A DNA stretch of 8,161 nucleotides from an uncultured Lachnospiraceae bacterium (GCA_910585765.1 CAJUES010000097.1:1-8161), one strand, 5' to 3'; numbered from the stretch's first letter, positions 1 through 4,886 are shown. Notes: generated by a model from the letters alone, not told the origin. Translations and numbers: made by a program.

Positions 1-82
1 GATTGACTGAGTTGCTAATACTTTCTCTTTTATTGTATATAAATTGCTATTTATCGCAGTAATTACAGAACACATATTCAAT

Positions 83-136
83 TTCTATTAATATGATAAT
101 AAAGAATTTGTATTCTTCACTATCATATTAATAGAA
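83..136. repeat. 25-bp near-perfect AT-rich inverted repeat
   Basis: The arms at 83-107 and 112-136 are complementary at 23 of 25 positions around a 4-nt loop (TTGT). The two imperfect pairs are A-C on the plus strand but would be G-U wobbles in a minus-strand transcript, so the hairpin is fully paired in minus-strand RNA. On the plus strand the hairpin is followed by a run of seven T (139-145), so it could act as a weak, AT-rich terminator for plus-strand transcription entering from the left. A recombinase or repressor site is an alternative. Confidence 0.65.
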
Positions 137-167
137 TATTTTTTTACATTGAGGCTCCATTTTGTTA

Positions 168-217
168 TTTACACCAAAGACAAAAAAATTACACCATTTA
201 CACCAATTTTTACACCA
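168..217 (+). repeat. Four direct TTTACACCA-like repeats
   Basis: Nine-base units lie at 168-176, 188-196 (ATTACACCA), 197-205 and 209-217. The start-to-start spacings are 20, 9 and 12 bp, and units two and three are directly adjacent. Clustered short direct repeats of this kind are known as arm-type sites for tyrosine integrases and as iterons for replication or partition proteins. Which applies here cannot be told from the window. The position next to a gene breakpoint favours an element-end role, as inference only. Confidence 0.55.
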
Positions 218-331
218 GATTAATCTTTTTTATAAAGGTATATACAGATTTATACAAAAACCAAATCAAGCACTATCCTTGTAAAATAGGCGTTTGTAGA
301 GTTATGAACAACTATACTATAGCGAAGATAA

Positions 332-619
332 TTCAATGCCGAGGTCATGCTGTATATGGCATTTGTTGCCATCGCCAACTACACGCATCCCAGCTATGAA
401 CTTGGATATGCCGTCAAGTTTTTCAGACTGATCAACCTGATCCTGACTGCAATTTTCCAGTTCTGGGGGTACCTTGCCGGTGTCATCCTGTTCTTTGCCG
501 CCATCGTCACCAACAAGATGGTATCTGGCCAGAGTTATCTCTATCCGCTCATACCATTCAGCTACCAGAAGCTCAGCCACGCACTGTTCCGGCACCGATT
601 GCCGAAATCAGTGGAATAA
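332..619 (+). pseudogene. C-terminal remnant of a GerA-family spore germination protein
   Basis: The frame reads about 96 codons to a TAA at 617-619 and resembles the C-terminal end of GerAA/SpoVAF-type germinant-receptor A subunits. These are inner-membrane proteins of the dormant spore that respond to nutrients. Visible family-like features are the PSYELGYA segment, two hydrophobic spans, and the tail SYLYPLIPF followed by a basic end. A full A subunit is several hundred residues; everything before residue AEVMLYMAF is missing, and an in-frame TAA stands at 329-331. The upstream DNA in other frames shows no GerA-like sequence, so this is a truncation rather than a simple frameshift. An internal ATG at 347 could start a 90-residue peptide, but there is no good ribosome binding site. 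The native terminator follows at 623. Family assignment is from recognition of the tail, not from a search. Confidence 0.7.
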
Positions 620-622
620 GAT

Positions 623-660
623 CGAGCAGGGGAAATCATCTTTCCCCTGCTCGCTTTTTA
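623..660 (+). terminator. Intrinsic terminator of the gerA remnant
   Basis: A perfect 13-bp stem (623-635 with 641-653, loop TCATC) starts three bases after the gerA stop and is followed by CTTTTTAATTTTTT. The T-run works for plus-strand transcripts and lies over the last codons and stop of the convergent dut gene. Read from the minus strand, the hairpin sits just past the dut stop but lacks a U-run, so it would be a poor terminator there, though it could protect the 3' end of the nrdDG-dut mRNA. Confidence 0.85.
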
Positions 661-1113
661 ATTTTTTCCAGTCGATCCAAATCCTCCGCGGTTTGCGCCT
701 GTAAGTTCGGAAACCTCCTCAAATACAAGCTCCGGCTGCTGTTCCATGATCCTGAACTGGCAGATGCGGTCATTCAGATGGATCACCGTGTCGCGCATCG
801 CATACATCGGGACAAACCACTGATCGTCATTTCCGCAGTAGCCGCCCTCCCCGGTCTCGCGGTCGGGCCCGTCGATCACGCCCTGATGGTTTACCTGTAT
901 CAGCCCGAAATTTTTGAACGTAGAGCTCCTTGGCACTACATGAGCCTCATAACCCCTCGGCAGCTCCACCGCTATACCCAAAGGAATCAGCCTGAACTCC
1001 CCCTGCTTCATCTCGACCTCCTCCGAAGCCCTGAGATCGATCCAGTTTCCCTTTGATATCTTCTCCAGTTTCTGTACTTTATCCGTAAAATATTTTATCT
1101 TTATCGTCATCAT
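658..1113 (-). CDS. dut: dUTP diphosphatase (trimeric dUTPase)
   Basis: A 151-residue protein of the trimeric dUTPase family, which hydrolyses dUTP to dUMP and pyrophosphate, keeping uracil out of DNA and feeding thymidylate synthesis. The conserved motifs appear in order: D26-L-R-A (motif 1), P61-R-S-S-T (motif 2), G78-V-I-D81 with the catalytic aspartate (motif 3), R116-I-C-Q119 (motif 4), and R142-G-G-F-G-S-T-G near the C terminus (motif 5, which closes over the substrate). The YCGNDDQW stretch after motif 3 resembles the Firmicutes and phage-type branch, but about eight extra residues (82-91 region, GPDRETGEGG) sit between the catalytic Asp and that stretch. The start at 1113 is chosen because it overlaps the nrdG stop as TAATG; a second ATG follows immediately at 1110. 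Last gene of the nrdD-nrdG-dut operon. A related dCTP deaminase is less likely because motif 5 is complete. Confidence 0.92.
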   Translation of the reverse strand: MMTIKIKYFTDKVQKLEKISKGNWIDLRASEEVEMKQGEFRLIPLGIAVELPRGYEAHVVPRSSTFKNFGLIQVNHQGVIDGPDRETGEGGYCGNDDQWFVPMYAMRDTVIHLNDRICQFRIMEQQPELVFEEVSELTGANRGGFGSTGKN

Positions 1114-1724
1114 TACGCCTCACACGCATTTTTCTTGATCGCGCAGCTGCCATTCGCACTGAACGGCACGATATTCCGATCCGGAATCCCCGCCGCCTCA
1201 CGCCCCATGGGAATGTCGTCATAATCCCCACAGTGGAGCACAGGGATCCGGGGATCCTCCTGTGCCAGCGAAGCCTGTACATCGATCACACGCTGGTTGC
1301 TGCTGCCCTTCCATAAAAGTGCCGTATCTCTTTTGTCCTGCATAAATTCGCCGTCGACAAGCACATCAATATATCTGATCACAGGATATTTCATGACGTC
1401 CTCCCACACATCGCCTGTGTAGAGCCAGATATTCTTATCCGGGTATTTTGCCTTGATCTCCTTTGCGAGCTCTTTCACGCCCTCCCTGTTCGCGCAGTGG
1501 AGCGGATCCCCGCCGGAGAATGTGATCCCCTCGATATATGGCTTGTCAAGCTGCTCAAAGATCTCGATCCTGGCGGCATCATCAAATGCCAGCCCGCCAT
1601 CCGGATCCCAGGTTGTAGGGTTCTGACACCCCCTGCAGCAGTGCTCACACCCCGCCACCCACAAAACAACACGAAGCCCGTCCCCGTTCAACATATCATC
1701 CTTTGTGATATTGTGATATCTCAT
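1113..1724 (-). CDS. nrdG: Anaerobic ribonucleotide reductase activase (radical SAM)
   Basis: A radical-SAM enzyme that uses a [4Fe-4S] cluster and S-adenosylmethionine to generate the glycyl radical on NrdD. The cluster-binding CX3CX2C motif is C26-x3-C30-x2-C33. The family's FSGGDP motif is at residues 69-74, and the KGSSNQRVID block near 139-148 is typical of the NrdG C-terminal part. The protein is 203 residues, about 45-50 longer than the usual 150-175, because after the VIDVQASL segment it continues with a tail (about residues 153-203) that contains Cys165, Cys194 and Cys201. The start at 1724 is supported by GGAGGT (1735-1740) about 10 nt upstream. Its stop shares one base with the dut start. 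It lies 127 bp downstream of nrdD, across two hairpins, in the usual nrdD-nrdG order. Confidence 0.93.
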   Translation of the reverse strand: MRYHNITKDDMLNGDGLRVVLWVAGCEHCCRGCQNPTTWDPDGGLAFDDAARIEIFEQLDKPYIEGITFSGGDPLHCANREGVKELAKEIKAKYPDKNIWLYTGDVWEDVMKYPVIRYIDVLVDGEFMQDKRDTALLWKGSSNQRVIDVQASLAQEDPRIPVLHCGDYDDIPMGREAAGIPDRNIVPFSANGSCAIKKNACEA

Positions 1725-1766
1725 AATTAATCCAACCTCCAGAATCCCTACATCTATCTATTCCAC

Positions 1767-1792
1767 GAAGAACGCCTCCTTTGGCGTTCTTC
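1767..1792 (-). other. Intercistronic hairpin before nrdG
   Basis: A perfect 10-bp stem, 1767-1776 with 1783-1792, with a 6-nt loop, lies about 43 bases upstream of the nrdG start in the nrdD-nrdG spacer. There is no U-run after it on the minus strand, so it is not a terminator by itself. It could be an mRNA-stabilising or processing structure that sets the nrdG:nrdD ratio (inference). The loop strand carries an AAAGGAGG-like string that would be a Shine-Dalgarno look-alike without a start codon next to it. Confidence 0.6.
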
Positions 1793-1793
1793 C

Positions 1794-1844
1794 AAAAACG
1801 ACTAGTGCTTCTTAGGGCGCGTCCTCTGCACCCTTAGAAGTACT
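1794..1844 (-). terminator. Imperfect hairpin plus U-run after nrdD (possible attenuator)
   Basis: Arms at 1828-1844 and 1804-1820 pair over 17 positions with three imperfect pairs, beginning about 8 bases after the nrdD stop. On the minus strand it is followed, after a five-to-nine-base gap, by a TTTTT run (1794-1798). The gap and the interrupted stem make it a leaky terminator at best, which would fit reduced read-through into nrdG and dut, needed in lower amount than NrdD. Confidence 0.45.
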
Positions 1845-1851
1845 TCGTTTT

Positions 1852-4017
1852 TTACATACTTTTGCGTTCCGCAATCTCCGCCATTTTCGCATCGTTGAGC
1901 CTCGTGTCCCCGTGGACGCGGGAATACGACAGATACCCGTTCATGCGGTCGATCTTGGTCAGATTCTTGCTGCCGCATTTCGGGCACACATCCATCTCGA
2001 GCTCCTGGTGCCCGCAGTCGTCACAGTAAGCCAGCGACAGATTGACACCCTCGTAAAATCCCATCTCCATCGCGCGCCGCACGAGCGTCTTGATCGCCGA
2101 GATATTGTAGTCGATCGGATATTTCACATACTGGATCTTGCCGCCGTTGGACAGCTCCCAGAACCGGTATTCCAGATCCTGTTTCTCGATCGGTGTGATG
2201 TCCTCCGTCACATGGCAGTGAAAACTGTTGCTGACGTACTCCCTGTCAGAAACACCCTCCACAATGCCGTATTTTGCGCGGAACTGCTTCACCTGCAGAC
2301 CGCAGAGGTTCTCTGCCGGCGTTCCGTATATCGCATAGAGGTTTTCGTCCTCCTCCTTAAAACGATTGACTTCCTTGTTGATATACTCGAGTACTTCCAC
2401 CGCAAACGCACCGTCCTCCACGAGCGATCTGCCGTTGTAGAGCATCTGAAGCTCATTGAATGCCGTGATGCCAAAGGAGGCTGTCGCATATTTCAGCAGC
2501 GGCTTGATCTTGTCCGAAAGTTTCAGATGACCGCCCAAAAAACCGCCTTCACAGTATGCCAACGGATTCGTCGAGGCACGCATATTCCCCAGATACGCAT
2601 AGGTTCTGATGTGCAGCTGCCTGATCAGATTCAGATAGTAGTCGAGCACCTCGTAAAAATCCCTGCTCTCCTGCCTTGCCTTGGCAAGGATCATCGGCAG
2701 GTGCAGCGAGACCGCTCCGACATTGAAACGCCCCACAAACACAGGTGTGTCCTTGTCATCCGCAGGATGCATGCCGCCCCTCTCATACCACGGCGACAGA
2801 AACGCGCGGCAGCCCATAGGCGAGATCACCTTTCCGTACTGCTTGTACATGCTGGCAATATAGCCCTTGCCCGTCAGGCTGAGCCAGTCGGGGTACATCG
2901 TCTTTGCGGAGCATTTGACGCCCGCCTCAAACACCTCCTCGAGAGGTTGTCCGGGACCATGCAGGTTTTCATCGTACAAAAAGACGATCTTCGGAAAGAG
3001 CACAGGCTTCTTGCAGTCCTTTTTGCCCTGCCCCTTCCGTCTGACATTCAGCATCTGTATCGATGCCATCTTCGCAAAACGCTCTGTTCCGATGCCAGCC
3101 GTCACCGTGATGAACGGGTAATCGCCGCGGCTGCTTGCCACCGTGTTGAACTTGTACTCCCAGCCCTGGAACCCCTGCTCGAACTCGCGCTCCACATCGG
3201 CGACCGCCACCTCTTCCGCCTTCTTCCGGTCGATGCCGAGACTGACATATTTTTCGATTGCAGACTGATATGTCTTTTCCGCGTAGGGGGCAAGGATCTT
3301 GTCAACTTCGGGAACGGTAAAACCGCCGTACTGCTGGCTTGCAGCGCTGAGCACGATATCGCCGATCACATCGAAAGCCACATCCAGCGACTTGGGCTCA
3401 TTGTACCAGATATTTCCCATCTCGAAACCGCCGGAAAGTACGTTGTCAACATCAAAGAGACAGCAGTTCATCGTGTCACGCCGCGCCGACATATCGTGAA
3501 TATAGATATAGCCGTCCCTGCACGCCTGGATCTCCTCCGTCGTCAGAAAGAATTTCTGGTACAGCTCCTTGTTGAACTGGTTGAAGATAAGGCTCCTCTT
3601 TGTGGAAACAAGCGCAGAATCCGTATTTGCGTTCTCCTTGTCGCCGACATACATGATCGACTGGCTCTTTTTGTACACGTCATCCATCATGCGGACAAAA
3701 TCCTGCTTGTAGTTTCTGTAATCGCGGTAACTCTTTGCCACGACCGGCTTCACGTCCTCCAACGCGCTCTCGACAATATTGTGCATCACCTGGATGGGGA
3801 TTTTATCGGCCTCCATCTCGTCCACCTTGTCGATGACATCCTGACAGATCCGGCGTTTCTCCGCATCCGTAAATTTTGTCAGTGCGCGGTAGGCAGATTT
3901 CCCCACAGCAGTGATGACCTTCTGCACATTGAACGCCTCTTTGCTGCCGTCCTTTTTGATCACATAGACGGTTCTTTTCGGCTGGTAAAACACACTGTAA
4001 TCGATTTCTTCGCTCAT
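1852..4017 (-). CDS. nrdD: Class III anaerobic ribonucleoside-triphosphate reductase
   Basis: A 721-residue oxygen-sensitive glycyl-radical enzyme reducing NTPs to dNTPs with formate as the usual reductant in this class. The N terminus (about residues 14-108) is an ATP-cone, the allosteric domain that senses ATP/dATP. The catalytic barrel shows NCC at 184-186 (radical-transfer cysteine region), the thiyl-radical cysteine C403 in SPMGCRAFLSP, and the GRFNVG segment with N432. The C terminus has a zinc-binding set C665, C668, C678, C681, followed by the glycyl-radical loop RMNGY with G694. It is full length with no missing key residue. The start at 4017 is backed by GGGAG (around 4028-4032) and AGGA (4023-4026) just upstream. 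The promoter and NrdR-like boxes lie at 4045-4130. First gene of the operon with nrdG and dut. A very long antisense frame over this gene is a composition artefact. Confidence 0.97.
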   Translation of the reverse strand: MSEEIDYSVFYQPKRTVYVIKKDGSKEAFNVQKVITAVGKSAYRALTKFTDAEKRRICQDVIDKVDEMEADKIPIQVMHNIVESALEDVKPVVAKSYRDYRNYKQDFVRMMDDVYKKSQSIMYVGDKENANTDSALVSTKRSLIFNQFNKELYQKFFLTTEEIQACRDGYIYIHDMSARRDTMNCCLFDVDNVLSGGFEMGNIWYNEPKSLDVAFDVIGDIVLSAASQQYGGFTVPEVDKILAPYAEKTYQSAIEKYVSLGIDRKKAEEVAVADVEREFEQGFQGWEYKFNTVASSRGDYPFITVTAGIGTERFAKMASIQMLNVRRKGQGKKDCKKPVLFPKIVFLYDENLHGPGQPLEEVFEAGVKCSAKTMYPDWLSLTGKGYIASMYKQYGKVISPMGCRAFLSPWYERGGMHPADDKDTPVFVGRFNVGAVSLHLPMILAKARQESRDFYEVLDYYLNLIRQLHIRTYAYLGNMRASTNPLAYCEGGFLGGHLKLSDKIKPLLKYATASFGITAFNELQMLYNGRSLVEDGAFAVEVLEYINKEVNRFKEEDENLYAIYGTPAENLCGLQVKQFRAKYGIVEGVSDREYVSNSFHCHVTEDITPIEKQDLEYRFWELSNGGKIQYVKYPIDYNISAIKTLVRRAMEMGFYEGVNLSLAYCDDCGHQELEMDVCPKCGSKNLTKIDRMNGYLSYSRVHGDTRLNDAKMAEIAERKSM

Positions 4018-4044
4018 TTACATCCTACTCCCTTATACGTGTTG

Positions 4045-4060
4045 TCCTTTTATATAGTGT
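4045..4060 (-). promoter_or_regulatory. NrdR box, proximal
   Basis: Read on the minus strand this is ACACTATATAAAAGGA, matching about 12 of 16 positions of the NrdR box consensus ACACWATATATWGTGT, with the first half-site perfect. It lies 28 bases upstream of the nrdD start codon, inside the predicted leader, and exactly 32 bp (three helical turns) from the distal box, the tandem geometry known for NrdR, the ATP-cone repressor of RNR genes. Confidence 0.7.
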
Positions 4061-4076
4061 CTGTTATTTAATCACT

Positions 4077-4092
4077 ATACCAGATATAGTGT
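4077..4092 (-). promoter_or_regulatory. NrdR box, distal
   Basis: Read on the minus strand this is ACACTATATCTGGTAT, about 13 of 16 matches to the NrdR consensus. It also sits inside a perfect dyad (CACTATA, 5-nt gap, TATAGTG; 4073-4091). It starts ten bases after the -10 hexamer, so it covers the region just after the transcription start. The nrdR gene itself is not in the window. Confidence 0.75.
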
Positions 4093-4101
4093 CTGTATAC
4101 T

Positions 4102-4130
4102 AGTATAGAACAACAAAATCTGGTTGTCAA
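4102..4130 (-). promoter_or_regulatory. nrdD promoter (SigA type)
   Basis: On the minus strand the -35 is TTGACA (4125-4130), the spacer is 17 bp and the -10 is TATACT (4102-4107). The -10 overlaps a 12-bp perfect palindrome, TATACTAGTATA (4096-4107). Transcription should start near 4095, giving a leader of about 78 nt. The near-consensus hexamers suggest a strong promoter that depends on repression for control, fitting the NrdR boxes immediately downstream. Confidence 0.8.
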
Positions 4131-4150
4131 TCACAAAATGGAGTGTTGCG

Positions 4151-4305
4151 CACAAGTCGTAACAGTTCAGCCTTCGGCTTCCTGTTACAGGCATCAAGCC
4201 ATGCAAAAACCGCTTCGCGGTTGGCTTGATACCTCCAACCACTATGCTTTCTCACAGACTTCGCAGCGCAGTGCGAAGTCCTGGGCTGAACTGTAACCAC
4301 AAGTC
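4151..4305. mobile_element. 139-bp MITE with 8-bp target-site duplication
   Basis: The element spans 4159-4297 and is bounded on both sides by a perfect direct repeat, CACAAGTC (4151-4158 and 4298-4305), the expected footprint of transposition. Its ends are inverted repeats: GTAACAGTTCAGCC at 4159-4172 and the complement of GTTACAGTTCAGCC at 4284-4297 (13/14). Inside are further hairpins: 4169-4179; CCTGTTACAGG (4181-4191); ATCAAGCC with GGCTTGAT (4193-4200/4223-4230), nesting AACCGC-TTC-GCGGTT (4208-4222); and a 9-bp stem at 4257-4265/4272-4280. There is no coding capacity. GTAA-type ends and 8-bp duplications are typical of the IS66 family, so an IS66-type transposase is the likely mobiliser (inference; other 8-bp-duplicating families are possible). 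It lies about 20 bp upstream of the nrdD -35 box. Confidence 0.82.
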
Positions 4306-4337
4306 CGTCACATAAAAATTTTTGTCCTGAATAGGAA

Positions 4338-4377
4338 AACGAAAAAGTGTAAAGACTGCAACTATACAGCTTTACAC
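4338..4377 (-). terminator. Intrinsic terminator after the small membrane peptide gene
   Basis: An 8-bp stem GTGTAAAG/CTTTACAC (4370-4377 with 4347-4354), extendable by three pairs past a bulge, is followed on the minus strand by TTTTTCGTTTTCC (4334-4346). It begins 15 bases after the peptide stop and lies between that gene and the MITE, so it isolates the nrdD promoter from read-through. Confidence 0.8.
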
Positions 4378-4391
4378 CTTCTTACAACGCT

Positions 4392-4535
4392 TTATTCTTT
4401 TACCTGCTCTGACTTTGCTTTCGGCTTCCACACTTTGACACCGATGAATCCGCCGACCCCTGACACAGCCGCAATCACTGCAAAAACCATCAGGTATGAT
4501 AATACCATTCTGAAAAATTCTATTACATTTGACAT
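4392..4535 (-). CDS. 47-residue single-span membrane peptide
   Basis: This short frame starts MSNVIEFFRM, runs through a hydrophobic segment of about 20 residues (roughly 11-33, rich in V, A, I, L, G and ending GVGGFIGV), and ends with a basic, charged tail (KVWKPKAKSEQVKE). The shape is that of a small inner-membrane protein with its tail in the cytoplasm. It is supported as a real gene by GAGGT (about 4543-4547) placed 7-8 nt before the ATG, an upstream promoter at 4612-4641, and an intrinsic terminator at 4338-4377, making it a self-contained monocistronic unit. The segment has small-residue GxxGG-like spacing that could favour helix packing. I do not recognise the family with certainty and assign no function; similar short single-span peptides are common in Lachnospiraceae-type genomes. 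Confidence 0.75.
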   Translation of the reverse strand: MSNVIEFFRMVLSYLMVFAVIAAVSGVGGFIGVKVWKPKAKSEQVKE

Positions 4536-4611
4536 GATCTTACCTCACATTCCGCCGCCACCAGCCTGGAATCCTGTCCGAAACTGTTGCCGCATAAATA
4601 TTTATATCATA

Positions 4612-4641
4612 ATCATACCACTTTACTTAGTAAGTCGTCAA
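4612..4641 (-). promoter_or_regulatory. Promoter of the 47-aa peptide gene
   Basis: On the minus strand the -35 is TTGACG (4636-4641), the spacer is 18 bp, and the -10 is TATGAT (4612-4617) preceded by TGG, an extended -10. The predicted start is near 4605, giving a leader of about 70 nt. An 11-bp palindrome ACTTACTAAGT (4625-4635) fills most of the spacer and could be a repressor site. Confidence 0.7.
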
Positions 4642-4860
4642 GCGGGGAATTTCCACGGTAAACGCATGTCCCCATTTTCAATAAATATATGCTATGTTTT
4701 TTGTGAAAATTACACAAAACGAAAAAAGGGTATACAATGCTAGAGCGTGTTTGAAAAATGCTCTAGAATAAAATTTTTTTATATATTGCATCAGCATATG
4801 CAGTTTACAATTGATCCATAAAGCTTGTGTTTACCGTGCCACATTTCTCTTTTATCCTTC
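4642..4860. other. AT-rich divergent intergenic region with hairpins
   Basis: No gene is seen here. The region separates the minus-strand peptide gene from the plus-strand histidine phosphatase. It contains a dyad TTTTGTG/CACAAAA (4699-4705, 4713-4719). It also has a hairpin CTAGAGC/GCTCTAG (4740-4746, 4760-4766) followed after seven bases by TTTTTTT (4774-4780), resembling a loose plus-strand terminator. No transcript upstream of that hairpin is evident apart from a possible TATACA at 4731-4736 without a fitting -35. Confidence 0.5.
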
Positions 4861-4877
4861 CAACTTCTGCCAACCTG

Positions 4878-4886
4878 TGATATAAT
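4878..4886 (+). promoter_or_regulatory. Extended -10 promoter for the histidine phosphatase gene
   Basis: TGA-TATAAT gives a perfect -10 (4881-4886) with the TGN extension. The -35 position (4858-4863, TTCCAA) matches consensus poorly, as is allowed for extended -10 promoters. The leader to the ATG at 4995 would be about 100 nt. The promoter lies between two inverted-repeat arms (CAATTGATCCAT at 4808-4819, ATGGATCATTG at 4911-4921). Confidence 0.6.

Larger units (their letters stand above)
1..331. other. AT-rich gene-free stretch abutting a broken gerA gene
   Basis: No convincing coding frame is seen on either strand. The base composition is much more AT-rich than the rest of the window. It holds a 25-bp inverted repeat (83-136) and a cluster of four TTTACACCA-like direct repeats (168-217), then ends at an in-frame TAA (329-331) right where recognisable GerA-like protein sequence begins. 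The composition shift and abrupt loss of homology suggest the edge of inserted DNA or a deletion joint. No integrase or transposase is visible inside the window, so its identity is open. Confidence 0.6.

Noticed and set aside
168..217. A CRISPR-like reading of the TTTACACCA cluster
   Set aside because: The units are nine bases with irregular 9-20 bp spacing, far too short for CRISPR repeats and spacers, and no cas gene is present.
317..595. A 92-codon minus-strand frame over the gerA remnant
   Set aside because: It is antisense to recognisable GerA-like sequence, with no ribosome binding site and no recognisable product.
1912..4071. A 719-codon open frame on the plus strand, antisense to nrdD
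   Set aside because: It mirrors the whole nrdD gene, whose domains and catalytic residues are unmistakable. The antisense product is rich in H, R, L and I with no family features and no promoter or ribosome site; it is a codon-composition shadow.
4159..4297. The multi-hairpin region as a riboswitch or tRNA-like gene
   Set aside because: The flanking 8-bp duplication and terminal inverted repeats explain its boundaries better. No tRNA consensus elements are seen, and it lies upstream of, not within, the nrdD transcript.
4435..4743. A 102-codon plus-strand frame across the small membrane peptide gene
   Set aside because: It starts antisense to the better-supported 47-aa gene, lacks a ribosome binding site, and its product has no coherent character.
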